Notes under the pieces: model-generated
Database searches by the model: none
Told to the model about the DNA's origin: nothing
The model's input: only the letters and a program-made list of their open reading frames with translations
Made by a program: the position numbers and the translations under genes
Shown here: positions 1 to 7,312 of the stretch, piece by piece
How positions within the stretch are numbered: the first letter of the stretch is position 1
Layout of the letters: each line of letters starts with the position of its first letter
Source: JACQAI01 sp035507915
Lineage (GTDB): Bacteria; Pseudomonadota; Alphaproteobacteria; Elsterales; Elsteraceae
Direction: 5' to 3'
Length of the DNA: 21,586 nt
Assembly (NCBI GenBank): GCA_035507915.1
Contig: DATJNS010000428.1
Span: forward strand, 1-21,586

Positions 1-1
1 C

Positions 2-466
2 TTCATCACCTGGTACCGGATCTTCATGATCGTCGTCGTGATCGTCGCGGTCGCCGGTCTGTTCGCCTTCCTGCGCTACACCCGGGTCGGCATGCGCATC
101 CGCGCCGGCACGCTCGATCTCGACACCGTGTCCGCCCTGGGCGTCAACGTCGCCGCGCTGCGCTCCTACAATTTCGCCGTCGGCAGCTTCCTCGCGGGCC
201 TGGCCGGCGTGCTGGCGGCCGGACAGATCGGCCTCAACCCGAACATGGGCGACGATCTGATCATGCCGAGCTTCATCGCGATCATCGTGGGCGGTGTCGG
301 CAGTTTGACCGGCACCCTGCTGGGCGGCCTGCTGATCGGCGTCGCCGCGGCGCTGACCACGGTGGTCTATTCGGCCGGCGCCGAGGCGGTGATCTACGTC
401 ATCATGGCGATCGTGCTGCTGCTGCGACCGCGCGGACTTCTCGGCGAGGAGGGAATGCTGACATGA
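2..466 (+). CDS. livH: LivH-type ABC permease, 3' part only
   Basis: This is the C-terminal half of an inner-membrane permease of the branched-chain amino-acid/amide ABC importer family. The reading frame is open from the window edge, so the true start lies upstream; the first in-window ATG (26) is internal. Visible are a hydrophobic segment at the edge, then the cytoplasmic LivH loop of the form LRYTRVGMRIRA followed by DTVSALGVNV, then further hydrophobic segments and the usual basic C-terminus (RPRGLLGEEGML). The stop overlaps the livM start by four bases (ATGA), so the two are translationally coupled. The substrate cannot be read from the permease; urea, amide or aromatic amino-acid importers share this fold. 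Confidence 0.9.
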   Translation, partial: FITWYRIFMIVVVIVAVAGLFAFLRYTRVGMRIRAGTLDLDTVSALGVNVAALRSYNFAVGSFLAGLAGVLAAGQIGLNPNMGDDLIMPSFIAIIVGGVGSLTGTLLGGLLIGVAAALTTVVYSAGAEAVIYVIMAIVLLLRPRGLLGEEGMLT

Positions 467-1440
467 CCACCCTCGCGCTACCCGCCCGCGCCACCGCCTC
501 GCGGCCCTGGCTGCAGCTGGCGATCATCTGGGCCCTGCTGCTGTCGGTGCCGCTCTGGCTGCCCCTGCTGGGCGGCTACACCGCCATGGCAGGCCGCGTC
601 CTGGTGTTCGCGCTGGCCGCCATGAGCTTCAACATGCTGCTGGGCTTCACCGGCGTCATGAGCTTCGGGCACGCGGCGTATTTCGGCCTTGGCGCCTACG
701 GCGCCGGTCTCTGCCTCAAATACGTGGCGGCTTCGACGCCGCTCGCCATCGTGGCGGGCACGTTGCTGGGCGGTGTGGCCGGCACACTGTTCGGGTTGCT
801 GCTGGTGCGCCGCCGCGGCGTCTACTTCGCCATGGTGACGATCGCGTTCGGCCAAGTCTGCTTCTACATCGCCTACAAGTGGGACAGTCTCACCGGCGGC
901 TATGACGGCTTGCGTGGCTTCATACGGGCGCCGATCGATCTCGGCCTTATCCAGCTCGACATCGCCAACAGCGGCACGCTCTTCTACTTCTTCATCCTGT
1001 TGGTCTTCGGCCTCGCCGTCGGCCTGCAGGCGCTGATCCTCGGATCGCCTTTCGGACGGACCATGTTGGCGATCCGCGAGAACGAGCGCCGGGCGCGCTT
1101 CCTCGGCCTGCCGGTGGAGCGTCACATCTGGCTGTCGTTCTCGATCTCGTGTTTCTTCACCGCGCTGGCGGGCACCCTCTACGCGCTGCTCAACAACTTC
1201 GCCGATCCGCTCGGCTTGAACTACATCATGTCCGGCAACATCGTCATGATCACGGTGATGGGCGGCATGCGCACGTTCTGGGGGCCCCTGGTCGGCGCCG
1301 TGTTGTTCGTGATGCTCCAGGATTACGTGTCGTCGATGACCACCAATTGGATGTTCTTCGTCGGCATGGCCTTCGTGCTGGTCGTGCTGTTCTTCCCGCG
1401 CGGCCTGATGGGCATGCTGCAGAAGAGGACCGGCGCGTGA
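463..1440 (+). CDS. livM: LivM-type branched-chain amino-acid ABC permease
   Basis: This is a 325-residue integral membrane permease, the usual length for LivM, and forms the channel with LivH. Hydrophobic segments run along the whole protein. The family signature is visible around residues 58-80 (NMLLGFTGVMSFGHAAYFGLGAYG), as is the cytoplasmic coupling loop around residues 200-220 (FGRTMLAIRENERRARFLG). The protein ends in FPRGLMGMLQKRTGA, typical of LivM. The ATG at 463 overlaps the upstream stop (ATGA) and the stop overlaps the next start (GTGA). Membership of the LivH/LivM family is clear; the solute is not. Confidence 0.95.
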   Translation: MTTLALPARATASRPWLQLAIIWALLLSVPLWLPLLGGYTAMAGRVLVFALAAMSFNMLLGFTGVMSFGHAAYFGLGAYGAGLCLKYVAASTPLAIVAGTLLGGVAGTLFGLLLVRRRGVYFAMVTIAFGQVCFYIAYKWDSLTGGYDGLRGFIRAPIDLGLIQLDIANSGTLFYFFILLVFGLAVGLQALILGSPFGRTMLAIRENERRARFLGLPVERHIWLSFSISCFFTALAGTLYALLNNFADPLGLNYIMSGNIVMITVMGGMRTFWGPLVGAVLFVMLQDYVSSMTTNWMFFVGMAFVLVVLFFPRGLMGMLQKRTGA

Positions 1441-2198
1441 GCGACGCGACAGCCAAACTCGAGGTCCGCAACGCCTCCAAGAATTTCGGCAGCCTGAAGG
1501 CCGTGTCGGACGTGTCGATGCGGGTCGAGAGCGGCGAACTGCGGGCGATCATCGGGCCGAACGGCGCGGGCAAGACCACGTTCTTCAACCTGATCACCGG
1601 CTTCTTCCCGCCGACGTCGGGCGACATCCTGCTCGACGGCCAAAACATCAACCGCGTCCCGGCCGCTGGTCGGGTCAAGCTCGGCATGGGCCGCACCTTC
1701 CAGATCACCGAGATCTTTCCCGAGCTCAGCGTCCGCGAGAATGTCCGGATCGCGGTCGAGACCGGCCTCGGCTTCAGCCTGCGGGCCTGGTTGAACCCCG
1801 CCGACAAGCAGCGCGTCGTCGATGCTTCGGACGAGGTCATGGCGATGGCCAACCTGACCGCGAAGGCCGATCGCTTGGTCGGCGAGCTGTCGCACGGCGA
1901 CCAGCGCGCCGCCGAGATCGCCATGGCGCTGGCGCTGAAGCCGAGCCTGCTGCTGCTCGACGAGCCGACTGCGGGCATGGGCGACGAGGAGACCTACCAG
2001 GTCACCGGCCTGATCCGTCGCCTGCACCGCAATTCGAAATACACGATCGTCCTGATCGAGCACGATATGCGCGTGGTGTTTCACCTCGCCGACCGGATTT
2101 CGGTGCTGGCCGAGGGCAAGCTGCTGGCCGAAGGCACTCCCGATGAGATCACGCACAACGAGCACGTGCAGAATGCCTATCTGGGAAAAGCCGAATGA
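1437..2198 (+). CDS. livG: LivG-type ABC transporter ATPase
   Basis: This is one of the two cytoplasmic ATPases of the importer, 253 residues. The open frame extends upstream inside livM, but the start is taken as the GTG at 1437, because it overlaps the livM stop as GTGA and the protein then begins at the normal family position (VSDATAKLEVRNASKNFG). The Walker A motif GPNGAGKTT is near residue 40, the signature LSHGDQRAAEIAMAL near residue 155, and Walker B LLLLDEPTAGM follows it. The D-loop and a switch histidine (LIEHDM) are present, so it should be an active ATPase. The C-terminus (ITHNEHVQNAYLG) is characteristic of LivG. Confidence 0.94.
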   Translation: MSDATAKLEVRNASKNFGSLKAVSDVSMRVESGELRAIIGPNGAGKTTFFNLITGFFPPTSGDILLDGQNINRVPAAGRVKLGMGRTFQITEIFPELSVRENVRIAVETGLGFSLRAWLNPADKQRVVDASDEVMAMANLTAKADRLVGELSHGDQRAAEIAMALALKPSLLLLDEPTAGMGDEETYQVTGLIRRLHRNSKYTIVLIEHDMRVVFHLADRISVLAEGKLLAEGTPDEITHNEHVQNAYLGKAE

Positions 2199-2920
2199 AT
2201 GCGATCGAGGTCAGCCGGCTCAACACCTTCTACGGCAAGAGCCACATTCTTCATGACGTCTCGCTGACCGCGCAGGAAGGCAGCATCACGACCCTGCTCG
2301 GGCGCAACGGCGCGGGCAAAACCACCATGATGCGCAGCATCATGGGGCTCACGCCGGCGCGCTCCGGCTCGGTCAAGGTGTTCGACACCGAAGCGGCGAA
2401 GCTCCCGCCCTATCGGGTGGCACGGCTCAGGGTCGGCTACGTGCCGGAGGGCCGGCGCGTGTTCGCCAATCTCACGGTCGAAGACAATCTCAAGGTGCCC
2501 CAGGGCCATTCGGGGCCGTTCGACATCGCGCGCATCTTCAAGCTGTTCCCACGGCTGGAGGAGCGCAAGATGAACCGCGGCCGGCAGTTGTCGGGCGGCG
2601 AACAGGAGATGCTGTCGATCGCCCGTGCATTGCTGCTGAACCCGCGGGTGCTGATCCTCGACGAGCCGTCGCAAGGCCTGGCGCCGTTGATCGTCAAGGA
2701 CGTGTTCCGCATCGTCAGCGAGATGAAACGGGAAGGTATGACCGTCCTCCTCGTCGAGCAGAACGTCCGCATGGCGCTCGACGTCGCCGACACCGCCTAC
2801 GTGCTCGATCACGGCGTGGTGGTGCATCAGGGCCCGGCGGCCGCGTTGGCGTCCAACGAGGAGCTGGTTCAATCGCTGGCCGGTGCCTCGGCCGAAGAAT
2901 GGGATCTCGACAAGGTCTGA
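2195..2920 (+). CDS. livF: LivF-type ABC transporter ATPase
   Basis: This is the second ATPase of the importer, 241 residues, a normal LivF length. It has Walker A GRNGAGKTT (about residues 37-45), the LivF hallmark GYVPEGRRVFANLTVEDNL, the signature LSGGEQEMLSIARAL, Walker B VLILDEPSQGL and the switch histidine region, where LLVEQNV replaces histidine with glutamine as is usual in LivF. The ATG at 2195 overlaps the livG stop (ATGA). It is the last gene of the transporter operon. A periplasmic binding protein is not visible and may lie upstream of the window. Confidence 0.95.
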   Translation: MNAIEVSRLNTFYGKSHILHDVSLTAQEGSITTLLGRNGAGKTTMMRSIMGLTPARSGSVKVFDTEAAKLPPYRVARLRVGYVPEGRRVFANLTVEDNLKVPQGHSGPFDIARIFKLFPRLEERKMNRGRQLSGGEQEMLSIARALLLNPRVLILDEPSQGLAPLIVKDVFRIVSEMKREGMTVLLVEQNVRMALDVADTAYVLDHGVVVHQGPAAALASNEELVQSLAGASAEEWDLDKV

Positions 2921-3093
2921 CCGGGTACGCGCGTTCACCGGCGGCGTTCTGGACGCCGATCGTCGTCGCCGTGCCGCCCGCGCCGCCACTCAATCCCCTG
3001 GGGTGGACCCGCAACCACCGACGGCTTGAAATCCTGGTAACCCTGCAGGACGCGCGACCCGGTATCGGGATAGTTACGGCAAGACTGTGAAGG
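2921..3093. other. convergent intergenic region livF / PilZ gene
   Basis: This non-coding stretch lies between two converging genes. A perfect 6-bp stem with a 5-base loop (CGGCGT and ACGCCG, 2942-2958) sits 21 bases after the livF stop. It is not followed by a T run in either direction, so it is at most a weak terminator. No convincing ORF was seen. Confidence 0.4.
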
Positions 3094-3486
3094 CTAGCGT
3101 CCGAGCTTACGGGCGACGCCGAGCAGGTCCATCGCAGACAGCGTCGGCTCGAACACCAAGCGGCAGACCCGGCCGTCGCTGGCGACCACCTTGGCGTCAT
3201 AGGCTCGTAGCACCGCGCCGCTGCCGGCCAGCACCACCCGCTCGCCTCGATTCACGGCCTGCTGGTTGCCAAACTCGAGCGCAGCGCCGCTGCGCGAGAT
3301 ATCGCGCACGGTCGCAGCCAGAAACTGGTCGGCGATGTTGAGCGTCGCAGGCAGGGTCACGGCGACCCTTTGAAAGCGTCGGCGATCGTCGTACGTCTCG
3401 ATATGTTGAGGGAGTTTCTGCCGGTCAAGTGACGCGGGCAACGGCGTCACAGTGAGTCGCTGATGGTGTCGGCGATCGTTGCGCAT
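3094..3486 (-). CDS. PilZ-domain protein, probable c-di-GMP receptor
   Basis: This is a small cytoplasmic protein of 130 residues with one PilZ domain from about residue 33 to the end. Both parts of the c-di-GMP site are visible: RxxxR (R36 to R40, in DDRRRFQR) and DxSxxG (D62, S64, G67, in RDISRSG). The start is the ATG at 3486, preceded at nine bases by GAGGA; a longer form from a TTG at 3516 has no such site. The N-terminal 21 residues look like a second, partial copy of the RxxxR strand (DRRHHQRLTVTPLPASL against DRRRFQRVAVTLPATL). It lies 107 bases downstream of the FkbH gene on the same strand, and may post-translationally control polysaccharide production. That role is inferred from context. 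Confidence 0.85.
   Translation of the reverse strand: MRNDRRHHQRLTVTPLPASLDRQKLPQHIETYDDRRRFQRVAVTLPATLNIADQFLAATVRDISRSGAALEFGNQQAVNRGERVVLAGSGAVLRAYDAKVVASDGRVCRLVFEPTLSAMDLLGVARKLGR
3337..3480 (-). repeat. imperfect internal repeat of the PilZ RxxxR segment
   Basis: Two stretches of the PilZ gene, about 3427-3480 and 3337-3390, encode similar sequences (NDRRHHQRLTVTPLPASL and DDRRRFQRVAVTLPATLN). They share the 12-base string ACGATCGCCGAC on the coding strand. This suggests a local duplication that copied the arginine motif used for nucleotide binding. Confidence 0.6.
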
Positions 3487-3518
3487 CAAGCGATATCCTC
3501 GTCGCCCCGTTCGCAAGG

Positions 3519-3548
3519 CATTTTTATCATGAACCGCAGGGGCAACAA
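3519..3548 (-). promoter_or_regulatory. possible promoter region of the PilZ gene
   Basis: The 107 bases between the FkbH stop and the PilZ start are clearly richer in A and T than the flanking genes (3519-3590). On the minus strand TTGTTG is followed after 17 bases by AAAAAT, and GATAAA occurs as an alternative. The match to a sigma-70 promoter is weak; the base composition is the main argument that the PilZ gene has its own promoter. Confidence 0.25.
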
Positions 3549-3593
3549 ATGGCGTTCTCTTTATCGAGAAAATATTCTTACGACACCGTCAGA

Positions 3594-5513
3594 TCATGCC
3601 TCAACGGGTTCGAAACCGTGGCGCACGACCTTCATCGACACCGATCGACTCGCATGGGTGTCAGCGATCTTGAGATGCCACACCGTCGTCCCGTCGGGCT
3701 GCCGTTCCGTCAGGTCGAAGCCTAGCCGTGCGTAGTGATCGACGACGAGCCGATTGCGCGCCGTCGGTCGGTAGATGCCGCGCAGCCGTGCGATGCGCCG
3801 CCTCCGAGCGTGCCGCACGATTTCCTCCAGGACGGCGACCTCGACTTGGCGTCCGAGAACGCGGCAGCTCATCAGCCAGGTGTCGATATCCCAGTCGTCG
3901 GCGATCGGTCGACAGATGATGACGCTGATCATGCCGTTGTTGCCGTAGACGTCCGACAGGCTGACCTGCAGCGTGAGACAATCCGGATCGTCGGCTACGT
4001 CCCGGATCTCCGATTCCGTATAGCGCCGCGTCGTCAGGTTGAACTGGTTCGACTTGTTGACGAGCTGCGCAATGCGCGCGCGGCCAGGGTCGTCGAACGG
4101 GCGAAACGTGACCTCCATCTCGAGCGATGCCAGGTAGGCGTCGATGCCGCCCGCCTGAGCTTGCAGGGTCGCACGCCTGGCGTTATCGCGATAAAAGTCG
4201 GCGCGCGCGCGATCCTCCGCCGAATACGCCGCCGCCTCGAAAAATCCCGACGCCGCCAAGTAACGCGCATAGAGTCCGGGATCGTCGGGCAGCTCCGGCA
4301 CCGCGACCTGCGGCAGCAGCCGGCGCACCAGACCGCGCTCTACCGGATTATCGTCCAGAAACACGAGCGCATCGAGACCAAGCGACAGCTCATTTGCGAT
4401 CGCCTCGAGGTTAGTCGCCTTGTCGTTCCAGTTCGCCTGGAACACCGCGATGTGCTCTTCGCGCAGCAGCATGTCGGGATGCTCTCGGAAAGGTCGGCGC
4501 GCTACCGCATCGTCGTTCTTGGACGATACCGCCAGCACGATCCCGCGCTCCCGAAGATCGAGCGCCGCCTGCTGGACACTGAGATGCGCCTCGCCGGTGG
4601 CGTCGCCCTGGCCGATGACGATCCCCTCGAGCCCATCGTCGCCGATCACGCCGCTCCAGAGCGTATTGTCGAGGTCGAGAACCAGGCAGCGGCGGCTCTT
4701 GCCGCGCAGCGCGCCGATCAGCCGGCAGACGTGATCGGCGTAGAGAGGCAAGAAGCGATGCGCGAATGGCGCCTTCGCCAAGTTCCATTCGAGCGGCGCA
4801 TGCCACGCGCCGAGCCCGACAATCTCCGCCAATCCTGCGACGTCGAGCACCACATCGCCGCTGCCCGCCGCGCCCGCCACGAGCGCGCGGTTGAGCGCGT
4901 CGATGACCGCACGCGGCGTGCCTGAAACCGTCCGGTCGAGGCTGCCGAAGCACGGCTCCGCCGGAGCGGCGATCGTCTGCAGGATCACGGTCGTCCCGCC
5001 TTCCCCGCGCAGGCCATCGCGGATCGTCATGATCTGCTCGAGCGACCGCGCGACCGTGGCTTCGGCCGCGGTCGCATCACCGAGGCTCGCGCGCAAGGGG
5101 AGACCTCGGAAATCCAGCGCGACGAGCACCGCATCGGGCCTCGCCGCCCGGATCTCGGACGTGGCAGACAACGCCTGCTGCACGACCTGGCCGAAAGGTG
5201 CGGCGATGCATTCGAGCGCAATGCCGTGGCGAAGGGCCGTGGCGACCAGCGTGGGGACGATGAAATCCGTCGTGGCATTGCTGACCACGCCAAGTCGGAA
5301 CGGCGTCAACGGCGCCAACGCGCGGCCGGCGGCACGCGCGCGGAAGACCTGCGTGGCAAGCCGGCTGAGCTGGACATCGTCGAGCCCATGCGACGCCAGC
5401 CAGCGCAATCGTTCGACGAGCTCGGGCCCGGCGTCCAGGACGCCGCGGCATTGGGCCGAGAAGTCTGCCGGCGGCCGGGGCAGCCAGCCCAGCGAGGCAT
5501 ACAATTCCGTCAT
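3594..5513 (-). CDS. FkbH-type HAD-IIIC enzyme, predicted acyl loader of carrier protein
   Basis: This is a large cytoplasmic enzyme of 639 residues. Residues about 70-260 form an SGNH-like N-terminal region typical of long FkbH proteins (SNATTDFIVP, APFGQVVQQ). Residues about 275-420 are the HAD-IIIC domain: motif I LDLDNTLWSG near 279, motif II SSKND, the conserved lysine in NWNDKATN, and motif IV FLDDNPVERGL near 384. Residues about 490-630 resemble a GNAT fold (DVYGNNGMISVII, YARLGFDL). Characterised FkbH relatives convert 1,3-bisphosphoglycerate to a glyceryl-S-carrier protein in polyketide pathways, and OnnB-type members use lactyl. All HAD catalytic residues are present. The gene starts 20 bases after the ACP stop, so this ACP is the natural partner. 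The acyl group used here is inferred, not shown. Confidence 0.93.
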   Translation of the reverse strand: MTELYASLGWLPRPPADFSAQCRGVLDAGPELVERLRWLASHGLDDVQLSRLATQVFRARAAGRALAPLTPFRLGVVSNATTDFIVPTLVATALRHGIALECIAAPFGQVVQQALSATSEIRAARPDAVLVALDFRGLPLRASLGDATAAEATVARSLEQIMTIRDGLRGEGGTTVILQTIAAPAEPCFGSLDRTVSGTPRAVIDALNRALVAGAAGSGDVVLDVAGLAEIVGLGAWHAPLEWNLAKAPFAHRFLPLYADHVCRLIGALRGKSRRCLVLDLDNTLWSGVIGDDGLEGIVIGQGDATGEAHLSVQQAALDLRERGIVLAVSSKNDDAVARRPFREHPDMLLREEHIAVFQANWNDKATNLEAIANELSLGLDALVFLDDNPVERGLVRRLLPQVAVPELPDDPGLYARYLAASGFFEAAAYSAEDRARADFYRDNARRATLQAQAGGIDAYLASLEMEVTFRPFDDPGRARIAQLVNKSNQFNLTTRRYTESEIRDVADDPDCLTLQVSLSDVYGNNGMISVIICRPIADDWDIDTWLMSCRVLGRQVEVAVLEEIVRHARRRRIARLRGIYRPTARNRLVVDHYARLGFDLTERQPDGTTVWHLKIADTHASRSVSMKVVRHGFEPVEA

Positions 5514-5533
5514 ATCTTCGCTTCTCGCGAGGA

Positions 5534-5773
5534 TCAGAGCTTCGCCTCGATCAGTTGCACGAATTCACCGACGTTCTTGAGTCGGCTGATCTCCAATGCG
5601 GAGAACTTGACGCCGAACGCCTGCTGCACCTGGAGCACGAGCCGGATGTGATTCAAGCTGTCCCACCCGTCGACGTCCTTCGCGGTGAGCGACGGGGCCA
5701 GCACGAGATCCGGATCGTCAAACAGCTCGTGGAAGATCGGCGTGAGCTTCTCGTAGATGTCAGGCATCGGCAT
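5534..5773 (-). CDS. acyl carrier protein
   Basis: This is a free-standing carrier protein of 79 residues, typical ACP size. The phosphopantetheine attachment serine is S39 in DVDGWDSLNHIRL, and the four-helix pattern is complete (helix III about SALEISRLKNVGEFVQLI). The start is the ATG at 5773, because GAGGTGAG lies just upstream with a 4-base gap; the next ATG (5767) is possible, and a longer frame from 5815 has no support. The start overlaps the end of the VOC gene. With an FkbH enzyme after it and an MBOAT gene in the same operon, it most likely holds a short hydroxyacyl group rather than a fatty acid under construction. Confidence 0.93.
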   Translation of the reverse strand: MPMPDIYEKLTPIFHELFDDPDLVLAPSLTAKDVDGWDSLNHIRLVLQVQQAFGVKFSALEISRLKNVGEFVQLIEAKL

Positions 5774-6218
5774 ATTGCTCACCTCGCGCTGCACCGGATT
5801 CCGGGCTCGTGTCATCGAGCAGCTCGATCACGCCGATCTCGGCGACGCTATAGAACGACACGGCGCGGCCGCCGAACAGCACTGCCGGCTTCGCCTCGCT
5901 GATCACGGCGACGTTGAAGCCGCTGGCCTCCATCGCAGCGATCGCTGCCGGAACCGACGCTGCGCCATAGCATAGGTGGTAGACATGCGGCCCGCGTCGC
6001 TTCAGCAGCTGATCGATCGGGGAGGCGACCGCGCCCGGCCACACCAGCTCGACATCCGGCATCTCGGTATGCCGACACAGCGCCAGATTGACGCTCTGCA
6101 ACGGATCAAACACTACCGGCCCGGCCTGGTAACCAAGCGCTTGCAAGTATCGAAAAGCCGGCCCCGCCTCCGGCACTGCCAGCCCGAAATGATGGAACCG
6201 CAGGCCGAAACGGTTCAC
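5760..6218 (-). CDS. VOC-superfamily protein, methylmalonyl-CoA-epimerase-like
   Basis: This cytoplasmic protein of 152 residues contains two vicinal-oxygen-chelate modules. The open frame continues upstream, but GTG at 6218 is chosen because it overlaps the stop of the SGNH gene as GTGA, AAGGGG lies nine bases upstream, and the domain begins immediately (FHHFGLAVPE). The metal ligands known from methylmalonyl-CoA epimerase have counterparts: H10 (HFGLAV), Q41 (DPLQSV), H81 (VYHLCY) and E132 (IELLD). The FGGRAVSFYS stretch is also typical of this subgroup. Such enzymes epimerise the alpha carbon of acyl thioesters. Placed between an ACP and an acyltransferase, it could set the stereochemistry of the carrier-bound acyl group. 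That role is inference; other VOC chemistry is possible. Confidence 0.86.
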   Translation of the reverse strand: MNRFGLRFHHFGLAVPEAGPAFRYLQALGYQAGPVVFDPLQSVNLALCRHTEMPDVELVWPGAVASPIDQLLKRRGPHVYHLCYGAASVPAAIAAMEASGFNVAVISEAKPAVLFGGRAVSFYSVAEIGVIELLDDTSPESGAARGEQYADA

Positions 6219-7312
6219 GGCGGCGGCCCCTTGTCGGAAACCGAACTCGCCAACGACATGCCCGGGGCGAGCAGCGGCGACAAGGCCCGGGCGAGCTCCT
6301 TCGACCAAGTCGGCGTGACGCGCGGTTTCGGGTGGACCTCGTCGATGAAGTCGGCATCGTGGTCGAGCCTGCCGAGATCGACAAAACGGAAACCGGGCCG
6401 GTCGCGAAATTCAGCCACCAGGCGCGCCTCCTGATTCTCGAATGGTCGATAATAGGGCGAGCGGTCCTTGTGCCACTTGGGCAGCGGCAAGTCGACGAGG
6501 ACGACCTGTGATCCTTCCGACAGGATCGCGTCGCAGGCCTGCGCAAGAACGTCGAACTGCTCGTCGAGCGACTGCCGCGTTGCCGGCCCCATCGCGCTCG
6601 CCCAGTAGTGCAGATACTTGGTTCGATCCTCCTCGGTGAGCACCGTGGCATCCAAGATCGCCACTTCGGGGCGCTCGTGAGACGCAAGCAAGCTCGTCGC
6701 GTCGCGGGCAAGCTTGTCGAGGAAAAGGAACGGGTAGATCGCCGTCACGGCCGCGTCGGTGTAGCGCTCCGAAACGAGGGCGACCGGGCCACTCGGCGTA
6801 CGCCATTCGAACCCGTAGCGATAGCGCTCGATATCGATGTCGGTATCGCCCGGCGTGCGGTCCGGGGTGAACCAGCGCAACCGGTCTTCGGTGAACATTC
6901 CATACCAGATCCCAATTACGAAGATCGTGCGACGCCGCGCTTCCGCCGTCTGCACTTCCTGGACGAGATCGATCACTTGGCGCACTTCGGTCATGTTGGC
7001 GCCGCCGAGACCAAAATTGTGCACAACCGCCCGCGGCGGCACGAACGACCCAAGTTCGGCGCGCGTGAACCCGCGCACCGAGTTGGATGCGCCGACGACC
7101 ACGACCTTCTCGCCTGGGTCGCGCAGCACGCCCCGGTTCAAATAGATGTACTTGGGTTGCGTCATGAAGATGGTGTCGTTGGCGTGTGCCGTGTTGAGCC
7201 AGCGCCGGTCGGGTGGGCTCGGCGCCAGCGCCAACGCCGCCGCCAGCACCACGAGATAGAGACCGACGAGGCACAGCACGATCGCTCCGGCTTGGCGCAG
7301 AATCAGGCCCAT
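6215..7312 (-). CDS. membrane-anchored SGNH/DltD-AlgJ-like protein
   Basis: This 365-residue protein has one N-terminal membrane segment (about residues 8-30) and a periplasmic domain. The domain shows the SGNH pattern in a DltD/AlgJ-like form: GASNSVRGF with candidate nucleophile S76, LGGANM near 110, and DEVHP with D324 and H327 completing a Ser-Asp-His triad. Proteins of this type partner MBOAT acyltransferases in alginate acetylation (AlgJ/AlgX) and lipoteichoic-acid D-alanylation (DltD), accepting or guiding the acyl group on the outer face. The ATG follows the MBOAT stop directly (TGAATG), and the stop overlaps the VOC start. A DltD-like helper or the final transferase is the most likely role; a free esterase is an alternative. 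Confidence 0.86.
   Translation of the reverse strand: MGLILRQAGAIVLCLVGLYLVVLAAALALAPSPPDRRWLNTAHANDTIFMTQPKYIYLNRGVLRDPGEKVVVVGASNSVRGFTRAELGSFVPPRAVVHNFGLGGANMTEVRQVIDLVQEVQTAEARRRTIFVIGIWYGMFTEDRLRWFTPDRTPGDTDIDIERYRYGFEWRTPSGPVALVSERYTDAAVTAIYPFLFLDKLARDATSLLASHERPEVAILDATVLTEEDRTKYLHYWASAMGPATRQSLDEQFDVLAQACDAILSEGSQVVLVDLPLPKWHKDRSPYYRPFENQEARLVAEFRDRPGFRFVDLGRLDHDADFIDEVHPKPRVTPTWSKELARALSPLLAPGMSLASSVSDKGPPP

Noticed and set aside
2..2920. Assignment of the transporter to urea (Urt) rather than branched-chain amino acids.
   Set aside because: The LSHG signature in LivG occurs in UrtD-like ATPases, but no urease or urtA-type gene is visible and the rest is ordinary Liv; the substrate is left open.
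2942..2958. Hairpin after livF as an intrinsic terminator.
   Set aside because: The stem is only 6 bp and no T run follows on either strand; it is mentioned within the intergenic entry only.
3735..4925. 396-codon plus-strand frame opposite the FkbH gene.
   Set aside because: It is a mirror frame of the strongly supported FkbH gene, shows no domain pattern, and is rich in Arg and Asp as expected from the antisense of a GC-rich gene.
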